64,000 nucleotides of DNA from contig CACJHI010000003.1 in assembly GCA_902593165.1 (NCBI GenBank), forward strand, positions 25,067 to 89,066, in the 5' to 3' direction. Shown here one piece after another: positions 8,602 to 17,073 of the stretch. The number at the start of each line of letters is the position of its first letter. The stretch's first letter is position 1. Position numbers and translations under genes: made by a program. The stretch comes from an uncultured Bacteroidota bacterium (lineage in GTDB: Bacteria > Bacteroidota > Bacteroidia > Flavobacteriales > Flavobacteriaceae). The notes under the pieces are model-generated. The model was given only the letters and a program-made list of their open reading frames with translations, was not told where the DNA came from and ran no database searches.

Positions 8602-10515
8602 ATGAAAAAGTTTTTATCCTGTATAGCTTTAGTTTCTCTAATATTTATAAACTCATGTAATAAGGATGAGATAAATGAATTAGAAAAAAGAAATGAGGAG
8701 TTAATAGCCCAAACTTCTAGATTACAAGAACAAATTAGTAAGCTGACTAATGAAGTTAATAATCTTACAAATGATGTAACAAATCTTTCATCTAACAATA
8801 ATGATTTATCCAATAAAATTATATCTCTTCAAAATACAATAGATGAACTTGAGGAAGAATTAAATAACATGACAAATGATTATGAACAGTCTGAATTAGA
8901 AAATAGTAATCTATATGATGAATATTTGAGTATTGTGAACAGCAGAAATGAACTTCAAGCTCAATTAGACAACCTTGTAAATGAGATCAATTCAATATCC
9001 TGTCCCTTGATTGAATTATCAAGCTCTGATATGGCTAATGAACAAATGTTTTGTACAGGTCAAAGGATTAGTCCAGTAAAATTATTATATGATGATGCAA
9101 TTTACTCTGTTTCATTTATTCAAGATTCAATACCAAATGGTATTTCTATAGTAAATGTAAACGGTACTGTTTCAGTTGATGGATTTGTTTTTTCTGGTAT
9201 TAAAGATCTTTATGCATTTGATCTAAAATTTGAAAGTGATCAGTGTGAAAAAATTGAGAGAATAGTACTTGCAAGAAGTCCTAATAGTCCTTCAATTGAA
9301 GTATCAGGTGATTTATATAGATCTGCGGTAACAGGAAATCAAATACAACCCATTGAAATATCATATGGGGGGTCTGCAGAAGGTCTAAGTTTCTCAGGAC
9401 TTCCAGAGGGTCTAACATATTCAATTAGTGGAACAACATACAAGATTGAAGGAATAATAAATGAAAGTGGTCCTCAATCATTCACTGTCTCCACTGTGAA
9501 TCAAGGTGGTTGTGGAGAATTATCGGAGACCATTAACTTTGATGTAGAACAAGGCACACAAACATCAACTCCAATCCAACCTCCAACTGGAGGAGTTGGT
9601 GGAGGAGGAGGTGGAGGAGGAAGTGGATCTACTGCTCAATATCAATTAACAGTTAATGCCGATGGAAATGGATCCGTCTCATCTTCAGGAGGGACATACA
9701 ATGATGGTACAAGTATCAGTGTAATAGCAAATCCTAACACTGGTTATACATTTGTAAATTGGACTGATAGTTCAGGCAATGAGCTTAGTACTAATTCGAC
9801 TTACACTTTTAACATAACTAGCAACACAACAATTACTGCAAACTTTGAGGAACTCATGTTTTATTTACATCCAAATGGAGTAACAATTTTATGTCCAAAT
9901 GCTTCAGTTGGAGCTGTTGGTACTGTAAATGGAGTTCAATATACCAAGGTTGATAGATCTACTCTAATTGATAAGAGAAATGCTGGTGAAAATTTAGCTT
10001 TAGTTTGTACATCCGGTATAACTGATTTGAATTCTATGTTTAGAAAAAAGGGTCAAAATGCAAATACATTAGGAGCTGGTATTGGTAATTGGGATACATC
10101 AAGCAATACATCTATGTCTAGAATTTTTGCAAACGGTAATTTTAATCAAGATATCAGTAATTGGGATACATCAAATGTTGTAAATATGTATAATGCATTC
10201 CAAGGTGCTTCATCGTTTAATCAAGATATAAGTGGATGGGATACAGGTAAAGTTACAACAATGAGACAGACCTTTAGAAGAGCTGATAGATTTAATCAAG
10301 ACATAAGTGGATGGGTAATAAGTAATGTTGATGATATGAGGGGATTTCTAAAAGACACAGAAGACTTTAATCAAGATCTCAGCGGTTGGAATGTTGATGG
10401 TGTAACACAATGTGCTGAGTTTATTTTAAATGCTATTTCAATGACTGAGTCCAAGATACCAAACTTTACAAATTGTGATCCTAGCTTTGAGTATTCTAAC
10501 TCAGATCCAAATTAA
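8602..10515 (+). CDS. Mosaic surface lipoprotein: coiled coil, Gly linker, InlB-type repeat, DUF285 repeats
   Basis: 637 residues. A lipoprotein signal ends in lipobox INSC (C19). Residues about 22-130 are a Leu/Asn/Glu heptad-rich coiled coil. Residues about 135-315 form a beta-rich region of unknown type with several Cys. A Gly-rich linker (residues about 330-342) leads into an InlB B-repeat/Bacteroidetes repeat domain at about 346-417 (LTVNADGNGSVS..., GYTFVNWTD, TITANF). The C-terminal part carries BspA-like DUF285 repeats (FNQDISGWD). DUF285 proteins are mostly surface exposed and implicated in adhesion or host/particle contact. It ends 4 bases inside the convergent MFS gene. Function is inferred only from architecture. 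Confidence 0.85.
   Translation: MKKFLSCIALVSLIFINSCNKDEINELEKRNEELIAQTSRLQEQISKLTNEVNNLTNDVTNLSSNNNDLSNKIISLQNTIDELEEELNNMTNDYEQSELENSNLYDEYLSIVNSRNELQAQLDNLVNEINSISCPLIELSSSDMANEQMFCTGQRISPVKLLYDDAIYSVSFIQDSIPNGISIVNVNGTVSVDGFVFSGIKDLYAFDLKFESDQCEKIERIVLARSPNSPSIEVSGDLYRSAVTGNQIQPIEISYGGSAEGLSFSGLPEGLTYSISGTTYKIEGIINESGPQSFTVSTVNQGGCGELSETINFDVEQGTQTSTPIQPPTGGVGGGGGGGGSGSTAQYQLTVNADGNGSVSSSGGTYNDGTSISVIANPNTGYTFVNWTDSSGNELSTNSTYTFNITSNTTITANFEELMFYLHPNGVTILCPNASVGAVGTVNGVQYTKVDRSTLIDKRNAGENLALVCTSGITDLNSMFRKKGQNANTLGAGIGNWDTSSNTSMSRIFANGNFNQDISNWDTSNVVNMYNAFQGASSFNQDISGWDTGKVTTMRQTFRRADRFNQDISGWVISNVDDMRGFLKDTEDFNQDLSGWNVDGVTQCAEFILNAISMTESKIPNFTNCDPSFEYSNSDPN
10114..10410 (+). repeat. Four tandem 24-25-residue DUF285/BspA-like repeats
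   Basis: Within the surface lipoprotein, four units begin at Met505, Met529, Met554 and Met579 and share the core FNQDISGWD (FNQDISNWD, FNQDISGWD, FNQDISGWV, FNQDLSGWN). Unit length is 24, 25 and 25 codons between successive Met residues. The nucleotide sequences have diverged, so this is an old protein repeat rather than a fresh DNA duplication. Confidence 0.85.
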
Positions 10516-11828
10516 TTTCTAATTAATTTTTTACTTAATTCTTCAAGAGATACACCTTTTGTCTCTGGCATTATAAAATGGGTAAAAAGTAATTGAAGAA
10601 CCATCATAAAAGCAAAAAATGCAAATACGATTCCAGGACCTATCCATCCAAATAGGAAAGGCACAAATGATGGTATAATAGCAGCTAAAACCCAATGAGT
10701 TGAAATTCCAAATGACTGACCATAGCTCCTAATATGATTCGGAAAGATCTCAGAAATATATACCCAGATTATAGCCCCCTGTCCAATTGCGTGTGATGCT
10801 ATAAATAAAAATAGAAAAATAGGAAGTGCTATTCCACCCCAATCTAAAATAAAAGATAGACTTATTAGGGTTAGTGATATTATATAACCTATTGAGCCAA
10901 TGTACATAAGTACTTTTCTTCCAAGTTTATCAATTAAGCCAATTCCTACTAATGTGAATATTACGTTAGTCAAACCGATCCCAATACTGTTTAATAGTGC
11001 TGCACTTTGGCCTAGACCTCCCTCTTCAAATATTCTGGGGGCATAATATAAAAATGCATTTATCCCAGAGAATTGGTTGAAAGCTGCGACTAGAAATGCA
11101 AGAGTTAGAATAAAGCTGTATTTTTTTTGAAATATTGATTCTGATTTAACACTTGACTTTTTATCTTTTAATATTTCACTTATTAATTCATCTGCATCAT
11201 CCTTAGAATATGCATCTCTAATAATTTTTTCTGCTTGACCTTCTTGGTTATTTAGATAAAGCCACCTTGGACTTTTTGGAATAGAAAAAACAAGAATAGT
11301 ATAAAATATAGCAGGTATAGCTTCAACTCCCATCATATACCTCCAATCATTTTCACCAATTCCACTAAGAACGTAATTTGAAAGAAATGCAATTAAAATT
11401 CCAGTAACAAGATTAAACTGGTAGAGTCCAACTAATCTTCCTCTATTTTTTGCAGGAGCAATTTCTGAAATATATGCTGGAGCTGCAATACCAGAAACTC
11501 CAACACCTACTCCACCTATAAACCTGAATACTGCAAAAGTAATTGAATCATTTGCAAAAGCTGAGCCAATTGCAGATATAGAATAGAATATACCAATCCA
11601 AATTAAAGTGGTTTTTCTTCCAAACTTCCTAGTTGGAATTCCTCCAAAAATAGCTCCAAAAACTGTTCCCCATAATGCCATAGCCATTACAACAGAACCG
11701 TGAAAAATATCAGAAGAATTCCACAGCTCCTGTAGTTTTTGATCTGCTCCTGAGATAACAACTGTATCAAATCCAAAAAGGAAACCTGCTAGTGCAGCAG
11801 TTAAAGACCATTTTGTAAGCTTGCTCAT
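10512..11828 (-). CDS. MFS sugar porter (XylE/GLUT-like)
   Basis: A 438-residue, 12-helix transporter of the major facilitator sugar porter family. Diagnostic motifs are present: RKFGRKTT in the loop after helix 2, PKSPRWL at the end of the first half, LGRKVLM in the second half, and PETKGVSLEEL at the C-terminus. Proton-driven or facilitated uptake of a hexose or pentose is expected. Its ATG is 19 bases downstream of tRNA-Thr(GGT) on the same strand, the place where tuf would be expected in the E. coli-type tRNA-tuf arrangement, so it may be co-transcribed with the tRNA. Confidence 0.93.
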   Translation of the reverse strand: MSKLTKWSLTAALAGFLFGFDTVVISGADQKLQELWNSSDIFHGSVVMAMALWGTVFGAIFGGIPTRKFGRKTTLIWIGIFYSISAIGSAFANDSITFAVFRFIGGVGVGVSGIAAPAYISEIAPAKNRGRLVGLYQFNLVTGILIAFLSNYVLSGIGENDWRYMMGVEAIPAIFYTILVFSIPKSPRWLYLNNQEGQAEKIIRDAYSKDDADELISEILKDKKSSVKSESIFQKKYSFILTLAFLVAAFNQFSGINAFLYYAPRIFEEGGLGQSAALLNSIGIGLTNVIFTLVGIGLIDKLGRKVLMYIGSIGYIISLTLISLSFILDWGGIALPIFLFLFIASHAIGQGAIIWVYISEIFPNHIRSYGQSFGISTHWVLAAIIPSFVPFLFGWIGPGIVFAFFAFMMVLQLLFTHFIMPETKGVSLEELSKKLIRN

Positions 11829-11847
11829 ACTTAAATATAAAAAAATG

Positions 11848-11919
11848 AGCCAATAACGAGATTTGAACTCGTGACCTTTTCCTTACCAAGGAAACGCTCT
11901 ACCCCTGAGCTATATCGGC
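11848..11919 (-). tRNA. tRNA-Thr (anticodon GGT)
   Basis: A 72-base cloverleaf on the minus strand: acceptor GCCGATA pairs with TATTGGC, the D arm has AGCTCAGGGGTAGAGC, the anticodon loop is TTGGTAA, and the T arm contains GTTCAAATC. CCA is not encoded. It is the last tRNA of an interrupted Thr-Tyr-Gly-Thr cluster. Confidence 0.95.
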
Positions 11920-11936
11920 AACTTTATAGTAAGATA

Positions 11937-13130
11937 TTAATAAATAGAATATACTGCCTCTCTAAAATCATTTTGAATGTCCTGACTATATTCTCTAGCC
12001 CTTGTCATGAATAGACCAAAAAGATTTTTTTCATTATCAATCCAAAAATGTGTATTATGATATCCTGACCACCCATAAATTCCTTTAGATGAGTTTCTAC
12101 CATCTTCCTCTGGATCTTCAAGGACAAACAAAGAGAATGCATTATAAAAGCCATCAGTACCTTCAGAATGTTTTTCTGTCATCAAATCAATACTAGATTG
12201 TGAGATTATCCTGTTTCCATTTAACTCTCCATCGTTTAGTAACATTTTACAGAATTTTGCATAATCTTCAAGAGTTGACACTAAGCCCTCTCCACCAAAA
12301 TAAGCATGATTATCAATCTGATAATGAAGCTCATCATAAGAATTTGTAAATTCTTTTATTGACTGAGAGTTTAAGAATAAAGGTTGGAATCTTTCTCTTT
12401 CTTCAGCAGTCAAGTAAAATTTTGTATTGACCATATTAAGCGGGTCAAATATCCTTTCCTTCAAATATTCATAAAAACTTTTTTTAGTTACAACTTCAAC
12501 AATTCTACCTAAAATAGCTTGATTTATTCCATATACATACCTTGAACCTGGCTCATACTCTAAGGGCTCTTTAGATACATCTTCAACAAAATCTTTTAAA
12601 TTATCATACTTCTCATGAGAAATGAACCTACCCATAGCCTCCCCAGGCTGAAGTCTGTATATTTTCCAATTGTAATATTTATACCCTGATCTATGTGTCA
12701 TTAAATGTATAATTTTTAAAGAATTATTACAGTCATATATCTCATCAACCTTTCCTTTACATTTGATATTTTTAAAGCTTGGGATATAATCTGAAACATC
12801 ATCATTAAAGTCTATTAAACCATCTTCAAACAAAGTCATCATTGCAACTATTGTTATCGGCTTTGACATGGACCATACAGGGAATATTGTATTATCGTCT
12901 ATATTTTTATCTCCTTCTTTACCCGAATTGATGATTTTCTTATAAACAACTTTATCATCCTTGAAAACCATTGCAACATTAGAGCCAGTAGTTTCATCTT
13001 CAATGAGTTGTTTTTGAAATTTTTGAATTGCATTAGTTCCAGTCTCATTGTTTGATTGACAGGAAGCTAAAATTAATAACAGTGAGAGATAATACAAGTG
13101 AGTCTTAGATGTTTTAAATAATGTAACCAT
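11937..13130 (-). CDS. Beta-lactamase family serine hydrolase, lipoprotein
   Basis: A 397-residue penicillin-binding-protein/class C beta-lactamase-like serine hydrolase. The signal peptide ends with lipobox LASC (C24). The SxxK active site is S87-M-S-K90; YVYGIN further on supplies the Tyr of the second motif. Such proteins are usually esterases or peptidases, and antibiotic resistance should not be assumed. An in-frame ATG 48 bases upstream lies inside tRNA-Gly, so the ATG at 13130 is the sensible start. The gene sits tightly between two tRNA genes, 18 bases after tRNA-Gly and 17 before tRNA-Thr, so it is probably transcribed with them. Confidence 0.88.
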   Translation of the reverse strand: MVTLFKTSKTHLYYLSLLLILASCQSNNETGTNAIQKFQKQLIEDETTGSNVAMVFKDDKVVYKKIINSGKEGDKNIDDNTIFPVWSMSKPITIVAMMTLFEDGLIDFNDDVSDYIPSFKNIKCKGKVDEIYDCNNSLKIIHLMTHRSGYKYYNWKIYRLQPGEAMGRFISHEKYDNLKDFVEDVSKEPLEYEPGSRYVYGINQAILGRIVEVVTKKSFYEYLKERIFDPLNMVNTKFYLTAEERERFQPLFLNSQSIKEFTNSYDELHYQIDNHAYFGGEGLVSTLEDYAKFCKMLLNDGELNGNRIISQSSIDLMTEKHSEGTDGFYNAFSLFVLEDPEEDGRNSSKGIYGWSGYHNTHFWIDNEKNLFGLFMTRAREYSQDIQNDFREAVYSIY

Positions 13131-13148
13131 TAGAATTGAAGTTTTTTG

Positions 13149-13221
13149 AGCGGGAGACGAGGGTCGAACTCGCGACATTCAGCTTGGAAGGCTGACGCTC
13201 TACCAACTGAGCTACTCCCGC
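13149..13221 (-). tRNA. tRNA-Gly (anticodon TCC)
   Basis: A 73-base cloverleaf: acceptor GCGGGAG pairs with CTCCCGC, the D arm is AGCTCAGTTGGTAGAGC, the anticodon loop is CTTCCAA, and the T arm contains GTTCGACCC. CCA is not encoded. It is third in the tRNA series in the direction of transcription. Confidence 0.96.
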
Positions 13222-13230
13222 ATTAAGATG

Positions 13231-13312
13231 TGGGGAGAGCAGGATTCGAACCTACGAAGGCGTAGCCAACAGTTTTACAGACTGCTCTCGTTGACCGCTT
13301 GAGTATCTCCCC
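13231..13312 (-). tRNA. tRNA-Tyr (anticodon GTA)
   Basis: An 82-base class II tRNA with a long variable arm. Acceptor GGGGAGA pairs with TCTCCCC, the anticodon loop is CTGTAAA, and the T arm contains GTTCGAATC. Discriminator A. It lies between tRNA-Thr(TGT) and tRNA-Gly with gaps of 18 and 9 bases. Confidence 0.95.
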
Positions 13313-13330
13313 AATTTCAAGATTTCAAAG

Positions 13331-13404
13331 AGCCGATGGAGGGACTCGAACCCACGACCTGCTGATTACAAATCAGCTGCTCTAGCCAGCTGAGCTACAT
13401 CGGC
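13331..13404 (-). tRNA. tRNA-Thr (anticodon TGT)
   Basis: A 74-base cloverleaf: acceptor GCCGATG pairs with CATCGGC, the D arm is AGCTCAGCTGGCTAGAGC, the anticodon loop is TTTGTAA, and the T arm contains GTTCGAGTC. It is the first tRNA of the series, 76 bases downstream of xerC. Confidence 0.96.
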
Positions 13405-13480
13405 TTGTTATAAAAAACTGAGTGCAAAATAAAAGCTTTTTTCCGCTCAAACAAAGTAAAAAGAAATAAATTTTTAAATA

Positions 13481-14368
13481 TTATTTTGCTCTTGGATGTG
13501 AGTTTTTAAAGACTTCTTTTATTCTTTCCATACTGGTATGACTATACACTTGTGTTGCTGATAAACTTGAATGACCTAATAATTCTTTTACTGAATTTAT
13601 ATCAGCACCTTCATTAATTAAATGAGTTGCAAAGCTATGTCTTAATACATGTGGAGCCTTTTTAACTTTTGGGGAAACCAGCTTAAAATATTCATTAACT
13701 GTTCTGTAAACATATTTCTCTGAAAGTTTTCTACCAGACCTTGAAACAAAAAGATATTCAAGATTTTTTTTATTAAATTCTTGTGATCTTAAATAAAGAT
13801 AATCGATTATTGATTTTTTTAATTTTGGCAACATTGGAATAATTCTTTCCTTGCTTCTTTTTCCCATAATTCTTATAGTTGAGGAATCCATATTAATATC
13901 AGATTCTTTAATATTGATAAGTTCTATTCTCCTAACTCCTGTAAAATAAAAGAATGTAATAATCGTTTTTTGCAGGACTCCTCTAAAATCATTTTTAAAT
14001 GAATCACTATCTAATAAGGAATTTATTTCTTCCTTTGAAAAAGGAACCTGAATTTTTTTTGACTGTTTTAGTGGACTATGAGCTAAAAGTGGTGAAGAAG
14101 CTATTGTATCAGTCTTAACTAAGAATTTGTAAAAAGATTTTAGACTAGAAACTTTTCTATTTATTGATCTATTTGATAAATTTTTGTTCACTAACTCGAC
14201 TATCCATGATCTTATAGCCTTATATTCAGCATGTTCAATAGGATATTTATCAAAGTTTTCATTAATAAAATTTTTAAATTCTATTAAATCTTTTTTGTAC
14301 GCAGACAATGTATTTGAGGAATAGTTTTTTTCTATTTGTAGATAATCAATAAACTTTTCAATTAACAT
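13481..14368 (-). CDS. xerC: Tyrosine recombinase XerC
   Basis: A 295-residue tyrosine recombinase. It has an N-terminal SAM-like core-binding domain (about 1-85) and a catalytic domain with the full set of active-site residues: R146 (TGVRRIEL), K170 (beta-hairpin GKRSKER), H240 and R243 (HVLRHSF), H266 (LGHSS) and the nucleophile Y275 (VYSH). XerC acts with XerD at dif to resolve chromosome dimers. In Flavobacteriales it is commonly found next to rpsU, as here, which argues for the housekeeping XerC rather than a mobile-element integrase. Confidence 0.93.
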   Translation of the reverse strand: MLIEKFIDYLQIEKNYSSNTLSAYKKDLIEFKNFINENFDKYPIEHAEYKAIRSWIVELVNKNLSNRSINRKVSSLKSFYKFLVKTDTIASSPLLAHSPLKQSKKIQVPFSKEEINSLLDSDSFKNDFRGVLQKTIITFFYFTGVRRIELINIKESDINMDSSTIRIMGKRSKERIIPMLPKLKKSIIDYLYLRSQEFNKKNLEYLFVSRSGRKLSEKYVYRTVNEYFKLVSPKVKKAPHVLRHSFATHLINEGADINSVKELLGHSSLSATQVYSHTSMERIKEVFKNSHPRAK

Positions 14369-14412
14369 GTCACATCTAAGTTACAATGTTATCGAAAAAA
14401 AAGTGAGGGATA

Positions 14413-14607
14413 TTATAGATTTTCTTGATCCTTAAGCCTCTGAATGTATTGAGCTTTTTTGATCTTAGTTCTGTGAACTATAGATGGCTTAACAAACTGT
14501 TTTCTATCTCTAAGAGACCTCATAACACCTGTTTTATCAAACTTACGCTTAAATCTCTTTAAAGCTTTGTCAATATTCTCGCCGTCTTTAATTGGTATAA
14601 TTAACAT
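14413..14607 (-). CDS. rpsU: Small ribosomal subunit protein bS21
   Basis: A 64-residue basic protein with the bS21 pattern: a short N-terminal strand (LIIPIKDGENIDKALKRFKR), the RDRKQFVKPS segment and a Lys/Arg-rich C-terminal helix. bS21 sits near the anti-Shine-Dalgarno region of the small subunit; in Bacteroidota this region is known to be occluded by ribosomal proteins including bS21, in keeping with the weak Shine-Dalgarno signals here. A -7 box lies 21 bases upstream. Confidence 0.97.
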   Translation of the reverse strand: MLIIPIKDGENIDKALKRFKRKFDKTGVMRSLRDRKQFVKPSIVHRTKIKKAQYIQRLKDQENL

Positions 14608-14628
14608 CTAAAATTTATTTTTCGAACG

Positions 14629-14636
14629 CAAATATA
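14629..14636 (-). promoter_or_regulatory. -7 promoter box upstream of rpsU (TATATTTG)
   Basis: A perfect TAnnTTTG match on the minus strand, 21 bases upstream of the rpsU ATG. The predicted transcript would have a short leader and could continue through xerC and the tRNAs. A -33 TTG was not identified. Confidence 0.5.
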
Positions 14637-14659
14637 AATAATTGTATTTAATAAGCTTA

Positions 14660-16156
14660 TTAATTTCTGCTATTAATTGCATTAACATACTTAGAAAGTT
14701 CCTCCTTAACTTTAGGGAACAGAATAAATAACCCAATCATATTTGGAAAAACAAGAGCTAAAATCATAGCATCTGAAAATGCCCATACTGATGACATATC
14801 ACCTGCGGCTCCTATAACAATAAAAACTAAAAAGAGTAACTTATAAGTAAGATCTGATATTTTACCCTTTCCGAATACATACATCCAAGATTGAAGACCG
14901 TAGTATGACCATGAAATCATTGTTGATAGAGCAAATAATACAACTGCTATTGCAAGAAAAGGTCCTGAAAAAGAAATATATTCTGCAAATGCTGCCGATG
15001 TTAGACCTGCACCCTCAAGTTGTTGACCATTCACCATTACAGCGGAGGATCCTTCAACTAAATTACCATAAGTAAATAATGTATTATCTCCGTTAAAAAT
15101 TATAATAACAAGAGCAGTCATAGTACATATTACAACAGTATCAATGAATGGTTCTAATAAAGCAACTAGACCTTCAGAAGCTGGATAACTTGTTATAACA
15201 GCAGAGTGAGCAATTGAAGCTGAACCTGCACCTGCCTCATTTGAAAAGGCACCTCTTCTAAATCCTTGGATTAGAACTCCAATGAAACCACCCACTGCAG
15301 CAGTTGGAGCAAATGCGCCATTTATTATCATTGCAAATGCATCATCTACAAAAGATAAATTTGAAAAAATAATATAAAGACATGCGAGGACATACATTCC
15401 TGCCATAAATGGAACTATTTTTTCAGTTACTGATGCAATTCTTTTTATACCCCCAATTATTATAATTCCCACTACAACCATCATTATAATACCTACAATA
15501 GTTCTAGCTGAACCGCCTGTTAAACCGAATAAGTCAACCATCTGAAGTGCAGCTTGATTAGACTGAGCTGCATTACCACCTCCAAATGAAGCACCAATAC
15601 ATAAAACTGCAAAAATTACTGCTAAAACTTTACCAAACTTTTCAAAACCTCTCTCCTTTAATCCCTTCGAGAGGTAATACATAGGCCCCCCATAAACTGT
15701 TCCATCCTCTCCAACATCTCTGTATTTGACCCCAAGTGTACATTCAACAAATTTTGATGACATACCAAGAAGTCCACATAAAATCATCCAGAAGGTAGCA
15801 CCAGGACCACCTATAGCAATAGCCATTGCAACACCAGCAATATTACCATTACCCACAGTACCAGATACTGCCGTAGCTAGAGCTTGAAAGTGACTGACTT
15901 CTCCACTCCCTTTCCTTTTTTCATCTAATGCATCATATCTTCCCATAACTGTTCTTAAGGAAAGTCCAAATCCACGAATATTAATAAATCCAAAGTAAAG
16001 TGTAAAGAATGCAGCACCACCTACCAATAAGAAAATTATTGTTGGTATCCCTGTTCCAAAAAATTCATGAAGGATTAATCCCTCCCAGAAATTAGATATT
16101 GGTTGAAATGCTTCATTAATTCTCTCATCTATTCCTAATTTTTCTTGTAAAGCCAT
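14660..16156 (-). CDS. Sodium:alanine/glycine symporter (AGCS family)
   Basis: From the ATG chosen here the protein has 498 residues and about 11-12 hydrophobic segments. The signatures GTVGNGNIAGVAMAI and the Gly-rich GGPGATFW, together with GAFSNEAGAGSASIAHS later on, are typical of the alanine or glycine:cation symporter family. It imports Ala or Gly with sodium. An upstream in-frame TTG would add ten residues, but that TTG is the end of a perfect -7 box, so ATG (MALQEKLG) is preferred. It is monocistronic, ending 52 bases upstream of the rpsU start. Confidence 0.92.
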   Translation of the reverse strand: MALQEKLGIDERINEAFQPISNFWEGLILHEFFGTGIPTIIFLLVGGAAFFTLYFGFINIRGFGLSLRTVMGRYDALDEKRKGSGEVSHFQALATAVSGTVGNGNIAGVAMAIAIGGPGATFWMILCGLLGMSSKFVECTLGVKYRDVGEDGTVYGGPMYYLSKGLKERGFEKFGKVLAVIFAVLCIGASFGGGNAAQSNQAALQMVDLFGLTGGSARTIVGIIMMVVVGIIIIGGIKRIASVTEKIVPFMAGMYVLACLYIIFSNLSFVDDAFAMIINGAFAPTAAVGGFIGVLIQGFRRGAFSNEAGAGSASIAHSAVITSYPASEGLVALLEPFIDTVVICTMTALVIIIFNGDNTLFTYGNLVEGSSAVMVNGQQLEGAGLTSAAFAEYISFSGPFLAIAVVLFALSTMISWSYYGLQSWMYVFGKGKISDLTYKLLFLVFIVIGAAGDMSSVWAFSDAMILALVFPNMIGLFILFPKVKEELSKYVNAINSRN

Positions 16157-16183
16157 AGTTTGTAAATCAAAATCTCTAAGGGT

Positions 16184-16191
16184 CAAATATA
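16184..16191 (-). promoter_or_regulatory. -7 promoter box of the AGCS symporter gene (TATATTTG)
   Basis: A perfect TAnnTTTG match on the minus strand, 27 bases upstream of the preferred ATG. The last three bases form an in-frame TTG that mimics a start codon for the symporter. Confidence 0.5.
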
Positions 16192-16249
16192 AAATAAATC
16201 CCAGGAGATGAGTAATAATTGAGAAATAAAAATAAAATGTTTGATTAAT

Positions 16250-16558
16250 TTATATTTTTGGACCAGTCCATTCAGAAATTCCACCTAACAAATTATAAAG
16301 ATTTTCAAATCCAAAAGACTTCATGATTTGACATGCCTGAACACTTCTTACTCCAGAGTGACAATAAACATAATAATTTTTAGCTTTATCAAGCTGTTGA
16401 ATACCATCCATAAATAATTGAGGATCCCTAATATTTAAAAGTTTAGAATTAGGGATATGTGACTCTCCAAATTCATCATCTGTTCTAACATCCAATAGGC
16501 ATGAATTTTTATCTTTTTCCAATATTTCAATTAGTTCATCTGAAGTAAGATTGATCAT
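16250..16558 (-). CDS. Rhodanese-like domain protein
   Basis: A single rhodanese domain of 102 residues. The active-site loop is C66-HSGVR (CHSGVR), with the conserved LLDVRTDDEF and HIPNSKLLNI segments before it. Single-domain rhodaneses transfer sulfane sulfur or act as carriers in sulfur trafficking; the partner is unknown. No neighbouring gene indicates its role. It stands alone, divergent from the following small membrane protein genes. Confidence 0.92.
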   Translation of the reverse strand: MINLTSDELIEILEKDKNSCLLDVRTDDEFGESHIPNSKLLNIRDPQLFMDGIQQLDKAKNYYVYCHSGVRSVQACQIMKSFGFENLYNLLGGISEWTGPKI

Positions 16559-16670
16559 GTTGTTTTTTTTGGTAAAATAAGAAAATCAAATAGTATTTTA
16601 AAAAAAACTTGACTTATACTTTTTTTAGTTTAATTCTAATTATGTATTTTGGGCTTAAATATATTTATCT

Positions 16671-16844
16671 ATGAAATATTTTCAAAAATCTGATATCTTT
16701 TTAATTGGTGCTGCATTTATCTCTTTTGTCTTATCAGTTTCTTTATGGTTTTATGGTTATAAAGATGAAGGACTATTTGTTGGATTATGGGTTCCTTCAA
16801 TTCTTTCTTTTGGTTGTTATTTTAAACAAATGCTAAACAAATAA
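16671..16844 (+). CDS. 57-aa two-helix membrane protein
   Basis: ATG to TAA encodes 57 residues, starting MKYFQKSDIFLIGAAF, with hydrophobic segments at about 9-28 and 35-50 joined by a short charged loop (YGYKDEG). One base separates its stop from the ATG of the next small membrane protein, which supports it being a real gene in a two-gene unit upstream of the trp leader. The family is not recognised. Confidence 0.6.
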   Translation: MKYFQKSDIFLIGAAFISFVLSVSLWFYGYKDEGLFVGLWVPSILSFGCYFKQMLNK

Positions 16845-16845
16845 A

Positions 16846-17073
16846 ATGGGAGATACATTTATTTTTATAATGGGTTTAGTTTGTACTGGAGCAGTTGTTG
16901 CGGCAACTTTTCTATCTATAAATGAACTCAAAGATGTAAATGAACCTCAGCTTGAAACAATGGACATGGCCGAGGGTACGAAAAAGCATCTAAAACTTAT
17001 ATCTACAGCAATATTTATAATTATAGGTTTTGTTTCTGTAGGTTTATTTTGTTTTTATTTTATATTTGCCTAA
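16846..17073 (+). CDS. 75-aa two-helix membrane protein
   Basis: 75 residues with hydrophobic helices at about 5-24 and 50-74, and an acidic middle (ELKDVNEPQLETMD). I do not recognise the family. Its TAA shares one base with the ATG of the trp leader peptide (TAATG), so ribosomes finishing this gene could re-initiate on the leader. A -7 promoter box for the trp operon lies inside its last codons. Confidence 0.7.
   Translation: MGDTFIFIMGLVCTGAVVAATFLSINELKDVNEPQLETMDMAEGTKKHLKLISTAIFIIIGFVSVGLFCFYFIFA
17061..17068 (+). promoter_or_regulatory. Probable trp operon -7 promoter box (TATATTTG)
   Basis: A perfect TAnnTTTG match ending 4 bases before the ATG of the trp leader peptide. Transcription starting about 7 bases downstream would give a leaderless or almost leaderless leader-peptide mRNA. 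A TTTG at 17048-17051 is too close to be a normal -33 element. Read-through from the upstream small genes is also possible. Confidence 0.5.

Noticed and set aside
9590..9630. GGA-rich run as a possible microsatellite or assembly artefact
   Set aside because: It encodes the Gly-rich hinge in frame, with intact domains on both sides, so it is a normal linker, although its length could vary between strains.
13131..13178. N-terminal extension of the beta-lactamase-like lipoprotein to an ATG at 13178
   Set aside because: The extension is partly the 3' half of tRNA-Gly and would put 16 non-hydrophobic residues before the lipoprotein signal.
13481..14368. Tyrosine recombinase as a mobile-element integrase next to tRNA genes
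   Set aside because: Length, motif set and position after rpsU fit housekeeping XerC; no attachment-site repeats or cargo genes were seen beside the tRNAs.
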